DNA of 37,100 bases, taken from an uncultured Treponema sp. Lineage in GTDB: Bacteria > Spirochaetota > Spirochaetia > Treponematales > Treponemataceae. Position 1 is the stretch's first letter, and every line of letters begins with the position of its first letter. A program made the translations under genes and the position numbers. The notes beneath the pieces are model-generated. The model was not told where the DNA came from. It ran no database searches and saw only the letters and a list, made by a program, of their open reading frames with translations. The stretch lies in assembly GCA_946532115.1 (NCBI GenBank), contig CAMNBC010000009.1:1-37100 (forward strand). Reading direction: 5' to 3'. Below, piece after piece: positions 7,701 to 17,539 of this stretch.

Positions 7701-8777
7701 TTATCTTTGGTGTAAAGTCTTTTCAGCCTTTACATACTCCATATCGTGTTTCATCATAATTTTAACAAGTTCTGGGAATGTTGTCTTTGTTGGATTCCAG
7801 CCGAGAACTGATTTTGCTTTTGTCGGGTCACCAAGGAGTGTTTCAACTTCTGCAGGGCGGAAGTATTTTGGATCAACTTCAATAAGGACTTCACCAGTTG
7901 CTTTGTTATAGCCCTTTTCGTTTACACCTTCACCCTTGAATTCAATTTCAATTCCTGCTTCGCGGAATGCATACTGGCAGAACTCACGAACTGAATGCTG
8001 TTCACCTGTTGCAACTACGAAGTCATCCGGTTTGTCCTGTTGAAGAATGAGCCACATACATTCAACATAGTCTTTTGCATAGCCCCAGTCACGGAGAGCG
8101 TTGAGGTTTCCAAGATAAAGCTTTTTCTGAAGTCCCTGTGCAATGCGCGAAGCCGCAAGAGTTATTTTACGAGTTACAAAAGTTTCACCGCGACGCTCTG
8201 ATTCGTGGTTGAACAAGATACCGTTAGAACAGAACATTCCATAAGATTCACGATAATTCTTCATAATCCAGAAACCGTACATTTTTGCAACGGCATAAGG
8301 TGAACGTGGATAGAAAGGAGTTGTTTCCTTCTGTGGAACTTCCTGAACAAGTCCGAAAAGTTCTGAAGTTGATGCCTGATAGATACGACAGGTCTTTTCC
8401 ATACCCAAGAAGTGAACTGCTTCGAGAATACGAAGAACACCAGTAGCATCACAGTCAGCAGTATATTCAGGAACTTCAAAAGAAACCTGGACATGACTTT
8501 GTGCACCAAGATTGTAGATTTCTGTTGGTTTAATTTCACGGATTAAGCGGATAAGGCTTTCTGAATCTGTAAGGTCGCCATAATGGAGCTGAACACGGCG
8601 TGCTTCGTGCATATCCTTTAATGCAGTTTCAAGATACAAGTGTTCGATACGTCCTGTATTAAAAGATGAAGAACGGCGGATAATTCCGTGTACTTCATAA
8701 CCTTTCTCAAGCAAAAATTCTGCTAGGAAAGATCCATCCTGTCCTGTAATACCTGTAATCAGTGCAATGTTTGCCAT
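7701..8777 (-). CDS. gmd: GDP-mannose 4,6-dehydratase
   Basis: Converts GDP-D-mannose to GDP-4-keto-6-deoxy-D-mannose, the first committed step to GDP-L-fucose. About 358 residues from the chosen start: [16 protein letters not shown] has the Rossmann glycine motif, and the AGGAG ribosome site lies 9 nt upstream of the ATG at 8777. A longer frame back to 8834 has no ribosome site and begins with low-complexity residues. Catalytic YAVAK follows FYPRSP, and [16 protein letters not shown] is the family's loop. It heads the gmd-fcl pair. The 131-nt gap upstream (8778-8908) is AT-rich and could hold a promoter, but no strong one is evident. Confidence 0.95.
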   Translation of the reverse strand: MANIALITGITGQDGSFLAEFLLEKGYEVHGIIRRSSSFNTGRIEHLYLETALKDMHEARRVQLHYGDLTDSESLIRLIREIKPTEIYNLGAQSHVQVSFEVPEYTADCDATGVLRILEAVHFLGMEKTCRIYQASTSELFGLVQEVPQKETTPFYPRSPYAVAKMYGFWIMKNYRESYGMFCSNGILFNHESERRGETFVTRKITLAASRIAQGLQKKLYLGNLNALRDWGYAKDYVECMWLILQQDKPDDFVVATGEQHSVREFCQYAFREAGIEIEFKGEGVNEKGYNKATGEVLIEVDPKYFRPAEVETLLGDPTKAKSVLGWNPTKTTFPELVKIMMKHDMEYVKAEKTLHQR

Positions 8778-8908
8778 CTGTATACTCCTATAAAAAAGAT
8801 TTATATAAAAAAAAACTTCTTTATATTTATTCAATAAAATTTATATTATTATGTATGGAAGAAAAAAAAAATAGCAAATATAAACTAAAAGTAGCACAAT
8901 ATTGACAT

Positions 8909-9784
8909 TTACCAGCGTTTTCTATATTCACCCGGTGTAAGTCCCTCAATTTTCTTAAAACTCCGGATGAAATAATTTGCACACTCAAATCCGCATTCTT
9001 CAGCAATTACATCAAGTGTTTTATTTGTAAAACGGAGTTCTGTTTTTGCCAGAAGAATCCGTTTTTGTAAAATATAATTATTTACCGTAATCCCTGTATT
9101 TTCCTTAAAAAGCCTCAATAAATAAGATTTATTCACATTAAACTGCTTAGCAACTATTTCAAGGGCAATCTTCTCTGTAAAATTCTGATCAATAAAAGCC
9201 TTTACATTTGAAATATTCAAACATTTTGTATTTGATACTTTTGGTTTTTCAGGATTCCAGGAATATTCCATTAGAGTAGTAAGCAATTTTGACAAACATT
9301 CGTTTATCTTCATATCACGAATATAAGAAGTCGAAGATGCAATTTCTATAATCGAATCAAGTACAGGAACAAAGGGGTTATAGTTTTTATCATCAACAGA
9401 AAAACAGATTTCACCACCACGTTCTAAATATTTTGAATAAATCTCGCTCATATTAGAGCCATTAAAATGTACCCACTTTAATGACCAAAGATTTTTACTT
9501 GAAGAACTCTGAGAATATTTATTCCGGCAATCGATAAAAGCACAATCGCCTTTTTTCATTGAATATGTTTGATTTTGATAAGTAAGACTTCCATCTCCAT
9601 CTTCTACATAGAAAAATAGAAATGAAGATAGATTTTTTCGACTTGAAGTATGAGGCTTAATTGCAGTTAGAGAACCTGTTTCTTGCAAATATAACAAGCT
9701 CTGCATGGCAAAAGAGGAGGGTTGGTAAATGATTCGGCGACTTTGTACAAGGTCGCCGATAAATAATGGTGGTGATTTAGCCAT
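8909..9784 (-). CDS. AraC-family transcriptional regulator
   Basis: 291 residues. The N-terminal half is a cupin-like sensor (SLTYQNQTYSMKKGDCAFID, with the typical turn and glycine). The C-terminal 100 residues hold two helix-turn-helix motifs: ALEIVAKQFNVNKSYLLRLF and TLDVIAEECGFECANYFIRS, followed by FKKIEGLTPGEYRKRW, the classic AraC ending. It is read in the same direction as the flanking glycan genes, 24 nt after the acetyltransferase and just before gmd. Such proteins usually respond to a sugar or surface signal; control of this locus is plausible but inferred only from position. Confidence 0.9.
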   Translation of the reverse strand: MAKSPPLFIGDLVQSRRIIYQPSSFAMQSLLYLQETGSLTAIKPHTSSRKNLSSFLFFYVEDGDGSLTYQNQTYSMKKGDCAFIDCRNKYSQSSSSKNLWSLKWVHFNGSNMSEIYSKYLERGGEICFSVDDKNYNPFVPVLDSIIEIASSTSYIRDMKINECLSKLLTTLMEYSWNPEKPKVSNTKCLNISNVKAFIDQNFTEKIALEIVAKQFNVNKSYLLRLFKENTGITVNNYILQKRILLAKTELRFTNKTLDVIAEECGFECANYFIRSFKKIEGLTPGEYRKRW

Positions 9785-9808
9785 ATAGATAAAGATTAAT
9801 TACAGTAA

Positions 9809-10468
9809 TTATATATGCCAATTTATATTTCGTTTTATTAATTTTATAGGTTGTCCTGCATAAATTGCATTTTCATCAAAAAATGGACCTACACATAGAC
9901 TACCAGCACCTACAACAGAATCATTCGGTATTATCGTTCCTTTTAGAATAGTCGTTTTTGCTCCAATCCATACATGATTTCCAATTTCTATCTGTTTATC
10001 TTCGTTTAGAATCTCTTCATTATTATATATTTTGTGAAAGTCTGTATCTAAAATTAAACAATCCCATGAAATTAAAGAATTATCGCCTATTTTAATTTTT
10101 TTATTACAGATTATTGAAGTATTTCCTGTAATATTTACATTATTACCTATTTCGATTTGTGAAGATATAGAAAATCTTATTCCACATCCTAGAAAAACAC
10201 GTCCATGAAATATAAGTTTTCCATTTTTCCCAAACTCTATAATAGATCTTTCATACCTTTCGTCTATAATTCCACTACCTTTATACCCAATTTGTATCAT
10301 ACCAGGAGATATTAAATCACTATTTATTTGTACCCCCCCCCTATACAAGCCTTTTATTTTACAATGTCTTGAAAATAAAATTGGTAAATAAATAGCTTGT
10401 GCAAAAGGTAGAAGATAAAAATTTAATAGTATTGACCTTATATTAATTTTTCTTATTTTATTTAACAT
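9809..10468 (-). CDS. Hexapeptide-repeat acetyltransferase with G9 tract
   Basis: 219 residues. Residues 90-210 show the left-handed beta-helix repeats (IEIGNNVNITGNTSI, IKIGDNSLISWDC, IEIGNHVWIGAKTTIL) and the closing VVGAGSLCVGPF...AGQPIKLIK of acetyl-CoA dependent acyltransferases of the maltose/galactoside O-acetyltransferase group. It most likely O-acetylates a sugar of the polysaccharide; N-acetylation of the 3-amino sugar made by FdtB is an alternative. Codons 43-46 contain nine consecutive G, which in this frame encode Arg-Gly-Gly-Val; loss or gain of one G would truncate the protein. Confidence 0.85.
   Translation of the reverse strand: MLNKIRKINIRSILLNFYLLPFAQAIYLPILFSRHCKIKGLYRGGVQINSDLISPGMIQIGYKGSGIIDERYERSIIEFGKNGKLIFHGRVFLGCGIRFSISSQIEIGNNVNITGNTSIICNKKIKIGDNSLISWDCLILDTDFHKIYNNEEILNEDKQIEIGNHVWIGAKTTILKGTIIPNDSVVGAGSLCVGPFFDENAIYAGQPIKLIKRNINWHI
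10333..10341 (-). repeat. Homopolymeric G9 tract in coding sequence
   Basis: Nine C on the plus strand (G on the coding strand) inside the acetyltransferase, the only such run in an otherwise AT-rich region. Runs of this length slip during replication and are known contingency loci in treponemes and campylobacters. Confidence 0.8.
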
Positions 10469-10484
10469 ATATTACCCAAGTTTT

Positions 10485-11594
10485 TTAATCCATAAAAAAA
10501 ACTTTTACAGTTTCAAAAATTGCTTTCTCTGTAAAATTCTTCTCTACCCATTTTCTTGCATTTTTGCCATATTTTTCTTTTGAAACTGACATAAGAGCTT
10601 GTGCGTATTTCTTTGCATCCAAATCATGAACTTCAATTCCTGTGACACCATCTTGATTTACAAAGTTTACACCGCTTCCTTCAATAGTAAATGTAACAGC
10701 AGGAAGCCCACAATATAAAGCTTCTGCTAATGCTATTCCGAATGCTTCATTTTTTGTAATCGATGGAAATGCATATATATCAGAAGCCCAAAGATATAAT
10801 TTTTTTTCTGCATCACTTATTCGCCCAATAAAGTGTACATTTTTGAGATTAAGATTAGCTGCTTGTTGTTTTAAGTTATCGGAGAGTGGACCACTACCTG
10901 CTATTACAATTTCGTATTCATCAGTTAAATATTTTGCAGCTTCTATTAAATATTTTAGACCTTTATATTCACGGTGAACACCAATTGAAAAAACTATTTT
11001 TTTCCCTAAATAAGTCTTCTTAATTTCATTAATATGTTTTTCTTCATCTTGAGTAAGATTATCAAGGAACTCAGTTTCAACAATATTTGGAACTACAAAA
11101 ACTTTATCAAGAAATTTATTTATTGTATCTGACATTTCAGCATATATTTTACTAGTTGCTAAAATCTTATCAGCTCTTCGTAATAAAGCTTTTTCGAAGG
11201 GAGCATATAATTGCTTTAATCTTTTTTGTTTTACAATATCAGAATGCCAATGTAATGTTATTTTACATTTAGGTTTAATCATTAATAGATAAGTAGCTAT
11301 TAAGGGGTTAGGTAAATGAATATGAATTATATCTGGGCAAAATTCTTTTATTAACTTCTTTAATATAAAATAATAATTTACACTAATTGCTTGCGAAGCT
11401 ATTTTCTTTTTATATCCAACCCTTGTAATTTCTATTCCATCATAGTAATCTCTTACAGTTTTTTCAGTGTTATTAAAACATATAACTTTTACTTCATGTT
11501 CTTGTTTTTTAAGAATCCGACTAAAATCATATGCAACTTGTTCTATCCCCCCAAAATTGGGTAAATAATAAGTAGAAATTTGGAGTATTTTCAT
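10485..11594 (-). CDS. GT4-family glycosyltransferase
   Basis: 369 residues, GT-B fold. N-terminal KILQISTYYLPNFGGIEQVA has the glycine-rich acceptor-side loop. The C-terminal half shows FSIGVHREYKGLKYLIEA and the EX7E donor motif EAFGIALAEALYCGLP, as in retaining GT4 transferases that use nucleotide sugars. Acts on the cytosolic face of the membrane to extend a lipid-linked glycan. 17 nt upstream of the acetyltransferase in the same transcript. The donor sugar cannot be told from sequence. Confidence 0.9.
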   Translation of the reverse strand: MKILQISTYYLPNFGGIEQVAYDFSRILKKQEHEVKVICFNNTEKTVRDYYDGIEITRVGYKKKIASQAISVNYYFILKKLIKEFCPDIIHIHLPNPLIATYLLMIKPKCKITLHWHSDIVKQKRLKQLYAPFEKALLRRADKILATSKIYAEMSDTINKFLDKVFVVPNIVETEFLDNLTQDEEKHINEIKKTYLGKKIVFSIGVHREYKGLKYLIEAAKYLTDEYEIVIAGSGPLSDNLKQQAANLNLKNVHFIGRISDAEKKLYLWASDIYAFPSITKNEAFGIALAEALYCGLPAVTFTIEGSGVNFVNQDGVTGIEVHDLDAKKYAQALMSVSKEKYGKNARKWVEKNFTEKAIFETVKVFFMD

Positions 11595-11665
11595 ATAACC
11601 TCAAAAATTATTGAATATAGTAGAACTTTATTATTTTAATTTGATTAAAATAATAAAGTATAAAC

Positions 11666-12397
11666 CTATCTTTTCATAAGATTAATAAAAGCAATTAATC
11701 GCCAATTAATTTTTTGAAAAAATGAATTATTAGATTTTTTTCCTAAATAAGAATTATTTGAATCATGTACGCGATGCATAAATAATACATCTTCTATAAA
11801 TTTAACTTTTCCATATTTATTTGCACACAATCCTAACCAGTTATCATGTCCACAAGACAATTCATTTGGAAATGGAATAGCATAATCAAGAACTTCTTTT
11901 TTAAATGCCATTGCACAACCTGTAAAATGCGGATTAAATGGTTCAATAAACCATTTTTTTACATTGGGCATTCTTTTGTAAAATGCAGGCAAAATAATTT
12001 CATCATAAGAATTAATAATTGAAAAATTTGATATAATCAAATCATAATTTTGTAAATATGCTAAAGATTTTTTTATTTTTTCTGAAGACCAAATATCATC
12101 TTGATCTGAAAAAAAGATAATATCCCCATTTGCATACTTCAATGCATTTAAAAAATTATAAGATATTTTATGATTAATAATTGAAAATTTCCGTTCTTTA
12201 GGATAAATCCCGTCAAAATTTACAATTTTAATTCTTTTATCTCTGATAGATTCAATTATGCTTATAGTATTATCAGAAGAACCATCATCCGAAATAATAA
12301 GTTCATCATTCTCATTTAATTGAATCAGAATAGATTCAATTTGTTTTAAAATATATTTGGAACCGTTATGAGTTCCCATACAAACAGAAATTTTCAT
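11666..12397 (-). CDS. GT2-family glycosyltransferase
   Basis: 243 residues, GT-A fold. MKISVCMGTHNGSKYI and ELIISDDGSSDNT are the classic GT2 nucleotide-binding motifs, and FFSDQDDIW contains the metal-binding DXD; GHDNWLGL near residue 175 is the catalytic ED-like segment. The layout is like rhamnosyltransferases of O-antigen clusters, but the donor is not certain. It starts 1 nt after the neighbouring GT4 stop. A 71-nt AT-rich gap separates it from the next GT4. Confidence 0.9.
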   Translation of the reverse strand: MKISVCMGTHNGSKYILKQIESILIQLNENDELIISDDGSSDNTISIIESIRDKRIKIVNFDGIYPKERKFSIINHKISYNFLNALKYANGDIIFFSDQDDIWSSEKIKKSLAYLQNYDLIISNFSIINSYDEIILPAFYKRMPNVKKWFIEPFNPHFTGCAMAFKKEVLDYAIPFPNELSCGHDNWLGLCANKYGKVKFIEDVLFMHRVHDSNNSYLGKKSNNSFFQKINWRLIAFINLMKR

Positions 12398-12398
12398 A

Positions 12399-13445
12399 TT
12401 AATCAGTTACAATATTAATAAATTTTTCCCTTGAATTTTCTAATGAAAAATGTTTCATTTTTTCAGAAGCATTCCTAACTAAATGTTCATGCAGTTCTTT
12501 ATTCTTAATAAGTTGTATTATATTTTCAGCTAATTGTTCATAATCATATACAGGAGAAACAAGTGCGGTAACTCCATCTTCTGCCATAATTCGAAAACCA
12601 TGATTATCCGTACAAGCTACAGCGCATCCACATAACATAGCTTCCCCAATCGTAAGTCCCCATCCCTCTTCTTTGCTGGCTGCTACATAAACATATGAAG
12701 TATTATATAATTCTGAAAGTAATTTTGGACTAGCTTTATGATAGAATTTATATTCGAATTCTTTAATTTTGGGATTATCAAATGCACTAAAAACTGATAT
12801 AGATATTCCAGGTATGCATTTTTTTACAATTGAAATCGCTTTTATTGTATCTTCACATCGTTTTTGTTCATCTTCATGGTACATAAAAAGAATTGATTCA
12901 GATTTTCTTGGTATATTGCTATTAAAAAATATTTTTGTATCAAAACCATTCGGTACCAAAACAATTTTTTTATCATATTGATTAACAATATCTCTAAGCC
13001 ATTCAGAAACAACAATTTTTTTTAATCCTAACTTATAAGAATCAATAACTCTTTCAGTTTTTACTGCCCAATTTTCGAATCCTTGAATAAAATAAAATTT
13101 CTTTTTTGTTTTAATATATTTATCTAAATAAAACGCAGTTTCGACATAAGTAGCAATACAAATATCTGAATCTGGAATATTTTTTTCTGCTAATGACCAA
13201 ACTAATTTTCCTTGTACATTTTCATTTGTATCATACCATTTTGGTTGATATTTTTTCGTAAATTTGTAATAAATATAACGTCTCAATGCATTAATTACAG
13301 TTGTTGTTGTTTTAGACAAAAAACATGGTTGAATAATATAAACCTTGTGCCCCTTTTCTGCTAATGCATTTGCATAATCAAGTATAATTTTAACTCCACC
13401 AGATGGTTTACGAATGCCACTATGTAATAAAAAAGAAATTACCAT
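12399..13445 (-). CDS. GT4-family glycosyltransferase (rhamnosyltransferase-like)
   Basis: 348 residues, GT-B fold. N-terminal SGIRKPSGGVKIILDYANAL is a typical start of GT4 rhamnan-type transferases. The donor half has VLVPNGFDTKIF, then EEGWGLTIGEAMLCGCAV with the EX7E motif (E..GLTIGEA). Tightly packed between a GT2 gene and the polymerase. Donor and acceptor are not known. Confidence 0.88.
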   Translation of the reverse strand: MVISFLLHSGIRKPSGGVKIILDYANALAEKGHKVYIIQPCFLSKTTTTVINALRRYIYYKFTKKYQPKWYDTNENVQGKLVWSLAEKNIPDSDICIATYVETAFYLDKYIKTKKKFYFIQGFENWAVKTERVIDSYKLGLKKIVVSEWLRDIVNQYDKKIVLVPNGFDTKIFFNSNIPRKSESILFMYHEDEQKRCEDTIKAISIVKKCIPGISISVFSAFDNPKIKEFEYKFYHKASPKLLSELYNTSYVYVAASKEEGWGLTIGEAMLCGCAVACTDNHGFRIMAEDGVTALVSPVYDYEQLAENIIQLIKNKELHEHLVRNASEKMKHFSLENSREKFINIVTD

Positions 13446-13454
13446 TTTTTTTCC

Positions 13455-14621
13455 TTATTTTGAAAACATTTTTTCAACTTGTTTATTTGCTTCTATTCTT
13501 TCTTCCATGCTTGCATGAGGAAAAAGTAAATTATCATATCGTTGATTTGGAAGTTTGTCATATTCATACATAACTAAAGAACCGTATAAGAAAAACATAA
13601 TTAAAAATACGTATTTTTTTTCGCGAGATAGTATTGAATATATTAAAGGATAAATAATCCAATAAGAAATACAAAATAATGCTGAAAATCTATCATAAAC
13701 TACTGCAAGCTCAGAACAGAAAAAAGTTACAAGCATATAAAATATAAAAAGATTTATATATTTTCTATATTTTGTATTTTTCTCTAAGATTTTATCATAA
13801 TAGATAAATACAATTATGCTTGAGAATAATCGTTCAAGGAATCCAAAAGAGAGTCCTCTAGTTGCTCCACCAGAGTACAATGAAATCAAATATGCAACTC
13901 GACCAAACTTTCCAAAAATGGGGAGTCCTAATACCAATGTTAGAAATGGAAAATTGATAATATAAATACCTGTCCCTAAAATAATTAAACATAGAAAAAA
14001 CTTCCTTGGTATTCTCATTTTTAGAAATGGCATTATAGCAATATATATAAAAGCGCTAGTATGAAAAATAGCCCCCAATAAGTTTAATAATATATATTTT
14101 ATATATTGTTTCCTATCAATATATTTTAAGGATATAGCAAATAAGAGAATTGACTTTTCGTTTCTCAATATATTTATTTCCTGTTGCATGCCTTTGTAAA
14201 CAAGAAAGAAACAAACAATAAGATATAGGTTTAAATTATCTTCCTTAAAATCTTTAATAAAAATATAAAATAAAAAAACATTCGTAATGAAATTAATCAC
14301 TTGAAAAGCTTCGTATGAATCTGTAAAAATTTTTACGAATGACATACAAACTAAAAGTCCGGGCTCCCAACGGCGAGAATAGTTTGTAATCAGTTGAATT
14401 ATTGAACACTCTCGGAGGCTTGGAGTTCCCTTAAAGTATAACCAATACCAATACCAATCCGAAAAAACATACCCTCTAAAACCTAAAAAAAATATTATAA
14501 CTAATAAATAAAGATAAATTTGGTTTATCTTATAACATTTTATTGTATCACTATTTTTTAAACATGAACAAAGAGGAAATGAAAAAAGCAATAAAATATA
14601 AAAAAAGAGAAGATAAGACAT
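13455..14621 (-). CDS. Wzy/EpsG-like polysaccharide polymerase
   Basis: 388 residues with about ten to twelve hydrophobic segments beginning at residue 2 (YLLFFYILLLFSFPLC). The loop FRGYVFSDWYWYWLYF after the second segment resembles the GxRG...D.Y region of EpsG-type polymerases, and a central IFHTSAFIY matches the conserved H-x-S/A region of that family. It would join lipid-linked repeat units in the periplasm after Wzx export. Wzy proteins are poorly conserved, so the call rests on topology and context. Confidence 0.8.
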   Translation of the reverse strand: MSYLLFFYILLLFSFPLCSCLKNSDTIKCYKINQIYLYLLVIIFFLGFRGYVFSDWYWYWLYFKGTPSLRECSIIQLITNYSRRWEPGLLVCMSFVKIFTDSYEAFQVINFITNVFLFYIFIKDFKEDNLNLYLIVCFFLVYKGMQQEINILRNEKSILLFAISLKYIDRKQYIKYILLNLLGAIFHTSAFIYIAIMPFLKMRIPRKFFLCLIILGTGIYIINFPFLTLVLGLPIFGKFGRVAYLISLYSGGATRGLSFGFLERLFSSIIVFIYYDKILEKNTKYRKYINLFIFYMLVTFFCSELAVVYDRFSALFCISYWIIYPLIYSILSREKKYVFLIMFFLYGSLVMYEYDKLPNQRYDNLLFPHASMEERIEANKQVEKMFSK

Positions 14622-14623
14622 AA

Positions 14624-15391
14624 TTATTTTTTTAGAGCTTTCATCAAAGAAAAATAAATAAATTTTAATATAAATGAGGTAAAACTTATTGTTTTATGCC
14701 TGTATTGAACTAAAATACATTCTTTTTTTCCAGTAAAGCTATCTGACATTCCTCCAAGCAGATAGTTTGCCAAGATTTTTTCAATAAATACAAAAGAATA
14801 TCCTTGTTGATAGAATGTCAAAAATAAATCATAATCTGCCGCTGATTTGTATTGTATATTATATTTATTCTTTAAATATAGTTCTTTACGAACAAAACAT
14901 GTAGGATGAGCAATCATAAAATTATTTAGTACTTTATGCCCATAGCCGTATACCCATAGGGGTTCTTTATTTTCAGAAAGAACATTCATCAAACCATAAA
15001 AGATATCAGTCAAAGGATGATCTAATACATTTTTAGCAATAATTGAAACTGTATCATTTTCATACCAGTCCCCTGAATTCAATAAAGCAATGTAATCACC
15101 ATTTGAAACTGCAATACCTTTATTCATCGCATCATAAATACCTTTATCAGGTTCACTCTGCCAGTAGTCTATTTTATCCTCATAGTTTTTTATAATATCT
15201 AGAGTACCATCCTTGCTTGCACCATCAATTATTATGTACTCTATATTATCGTATGTCTGATTTATAACACTTTGAATTGTTTGCTCCAATGTTTCTGCAC
15301 CGTTATATACAACTGTTATTACAGTTATTAGAGGTTTATCAGATTGTGATGATTTTATTTTTCCGCACGTGCGAAGTCCGCCATTTTTCAT
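14624..15391 (-). CDS. GT2-family glycosyltransferase
   Basis: 255 residues, GT-A fold. LITVITVVYNGAETLEQTIQSV and YIIIDGASKDGTLDII are the nucleotide-binding motifs; ALLNSGDWYENDT carries a modified DXD region, and SAADYDLFL is the catalytic loop. The N-terminal GGLRTCGKIKSSQ is characteristic of WcaA-like enzymes. It has a plausible ribosome site (GGAG). The 129-nt gap upstream (15392-15520) is AT-rich with -10-like TATATT sequences and may hold an internal promoter. Confidence 0.9.
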   Translation of the reverse strand: MKNGGLRTCGKIKSSQSDKPLITVITVVYNGAETLEQTIQSVINQTYDNIEYIIIDGASKDGTLDIIKNYEDKIDYWQSEPDKGIYDAMNKGIAVSNGDYIALLNSGDWYENDTVSIIAKNVLDHPLTDIFYGLMNVLSENKEPLWVYGYGHKVLNNFMIAHPTCFVRKELYLKNKYNIQYKSAADYDLFLTFYQQGYSFVFIEKILANYLLGGMSDSFTGKKECILVQYRHKTISFTSFILKFIYFSLMKALKK

Positions 15392-15520
15392 TGAATATAC
15401 TCCATAAAATTGACATTATCAAAATATAATAATATCAAAGTTTTGAATGTTTTTTATTCTTATTGTAAAATAAGTTCATTATTGTTTTTTTGAAATTGTC
15501 GTTTCATCTTGTAAAATTTG

Positions 15521-16549
15521 TTATCTATGAATAATACGTTTAATATTTTTTCCTACAAAATGCTTAAAGTCTCGTAATATTAGCAATACTTCAATCTTCC
15601 AAAAAGTAAATTTGGAACCTGATTTTATATTTTCAATAACAAGACTTGTCCCCTGCCAATAAATTTCCCTGCAAGCAATATATTTTTTATACTTCTGAAA
15701 ATTAACAGGCATTTTGCATGAACTCGTATCAAAGTTATCTTGTAATACTCTTATGCAGACTTTTCCTTGAGTCTGTGGAATCATAAAATCAAAATGGTTT
15801 CGCTCGAAATGACACCATCTATCCCATAAATCAATTTTCTGAGATGATTTATTATCATATTCTATATTACAGATTCCACTATGCCTTCCAATAATACCAA
15901 ATATCCCTAAAATATTAGCATCGAGAGTTAAATCTATGTTCTTGAAAAAAACTCTGTTTACTACCATTTTTTGAATTGATTTATAAGCAGCATTATCTAC
16001 ATAGCATTCAGGTTCTAATACAAGTGGATTATAATATTGTAATTCTTCATTGATAATCTCTGCATATTTTTTTCCACCATTTTTAGTGGTATGTATACTA
16101 TCCCGTAGAATATTTGATAAATCAGTTTTTCTCAATTTATCATCAATATCAATAAAGTATGCATTACGCTGTTTTAATGCTTTTCTACAAAAATTATAAA
16201 ATTGCTCCTGCTCATTATATCTTGGATCAGAACGATTTCCTGGTAAAATTAAGAAAACAATAGAACAATTTCTCTGACTGAATTTATATAGAATAGTATC
16301 AATACATTCCAGTGTCTTTTCTGTACACTCCATATATCCCGTACTAAACCAATCAATCAAACAAACTTCTGGTTTATAAGATAAAACTTTATCAATAAAA
16401 CATACTCCAGCATCTGGTAAATGCATTCCTCCATAGCCAAATTTCTTGATTTTTACATCAAGTTTTTTTGCTAATTGATCTGCATATCCATTCTCTTGCT
16501 GTGTTACACTTGCTCCAAAGGCAGCTATTCTTTTATAATTTTTCAACAT
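15521..16549 (-). CDS. SGNH/GDSL-fold hydrolase or acyltransferase-like protein
   Basis: 342 residues. Block I is FGASVTQQENG near residue 11 (nucleophile Ser 14) and block V is DSIHTTKNG near residue 150, with Asp and His spaced DxxH as in SGNH enzymes. The Gly block is plausible at KFGYGGMHLPD. The C-terminal 160 residues (from about 180) are a beta-rich domain of unknown kind. Such proteins in glycan loci remove or move O-acetyl groups. No signal peptide, so it probably works in the cytosol. Overlaps the upstream transferase gene by 17 nt. Confidence 0.7.
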   Translation of the reverse strand: MLKNYKRIAAFGASVTQQENGYADQLAKKLDVKIKKFGYGGMHLPDAGVCFIDKVLSYKPEVCLIDWFSTGYMECTEKTLECIDTILYKFSQRNCSIVFLILPGNRSDPRYNEQEQFYNFCRKALKQRNAYFIDIDDKLRKTDLSNILRDSIHTTKNGGKKYAEIINEELQYYNPLVLEPECYVDNAAYKSIQKMVVNRVFFKNIDLTLDANILGIFGIIGRHSGICNIEYDNKSSQKIDLWDRWCHFERNHFDFMIPQTQGKVCIRVLQDNFDTSSCKMPVNFQKYKKYIACREIYWQGTSLVIENIKSGSKFTFWKIEVLLILRDFKHFVGKNIKRIIHR

Positions 16550-17537
16550 TTTTCTGTGCTTGATTAAAAATCTCTTTATATTTAGAATATTTCTTAATAT
16601 ATCCTAAAAATAGTATTATTCTTTTAATTATAGATGTATTTATTGATTTATATCTTTTTTCAACAAGCCCCTTTGGATATTTATCCTCTTCTTTATATAA
16701 TTTTTTTATATAAGGTCGAAATAATAGTTCTTTTTCAGCATTAGATAAACGATAATGTGAAAAACACCATTTCCTCATTCCAATCTCTGTAAGAGCATGA
16801 TAATGAAAGAACACAAGTTTTTTTGTTATTTTCGTAATTCTTTCAGTAACATATAACGTTTCACTTTTCTTTGTTACGTCATACTTTTGAACATTCCACG
16901 GAGCAACACCACAACCAATATTTCTACAATTGTAAACAATTCCTTCAAAACGGCTTTCCCAATCATCAAGATATTTCTGGTCACCAAATTTTCCATCTTC
17001 CATCCGGTTATAACACCATTCTTCACATTTACTACGCCAGTATTCAAGAACCTTATTTCCGTCGTTATTGTTTTTAAAATACATAAATTGAACGCAAAAT
17101 TTTCCACTTGTAGCAGATTGGTCATATTCAGGTGTGTAATTATGTTCAGTAATCAATACTGATTTTTCCCCCATTTCATTTAATAAGATTTGAGGATCAT
17201 TATAAAAACAAATATCCGAATCTACATAGGTACACGAATCCAAATTAAATTTACGAATAGCATATTGAATACTGAATGATGATAATGTCCAACTGAATTC
17301 CCCGCGTGTACGTTCTTTTTCCAAACGCTGCAAAACAGGATACATTATCTTCATATCAGCAACTGTTATTACAATTAAATTCTCATAATGCAGATTTATT
17401 AAGTATTCAGCAGTAATCTCGTCCATTGCAAGCACATACAATGAAAATTTAGAACTGCAGTTCTCTACAAGAGAATTATAAAGTACAATTCCACGAGACA
17501 TGTAATTTTTATCAAACAAAGTTACAAAATTTAGCAT
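16533..17537 (-). CDS. GT8-like glycosyltransferase
   Basis: About 334 residues from the ATG at 17537, which has a short GGA ribosome site; an in-frame ATG at 17549 is possible but overlaps fdtB more and has none. The sequence begins MLNFVTLFDKNYMSRGIVLYNSL, like GT8 enzymes, and TYVDSDICFYNDP contains the DXD. HYHAL near residue 245 is a likely metal-binding His region. The C-terminus is basic and could contact the membrane. The donor is not known. Confidence 0.75.
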   Translation of the reverse strand: MLNFVTLFDKNYMSRGIVLYNSLVENCSSKFSLYVLAMDEITAEYLINLHYENLIVITVADMKIMYPVLQRLEKERTRGEFSWTLSSFSIQYAIRKFNLDSCTYVDSDICFYNDPQILLNEMGEKSVLITEHNYTPEYDQSATSGKFCVQFMYFKNNNDGNKVLEYWRSKCEEWCYNRMEDGKFGDQKYLDDWESRFEGIVYNCRNIGCGVAPWNVQKYDVTKKSETLYVTERITKITKKLVFFHYHALTEIGMRKWCFSHYRLSNAEKELLFRPYIKKLYKEEDKYPKGLVEKRYKSINTSIIKRIILFLGYIKKYSKYKEIFNQAQKNVEKL

Positions 17538-17539
17538 TT

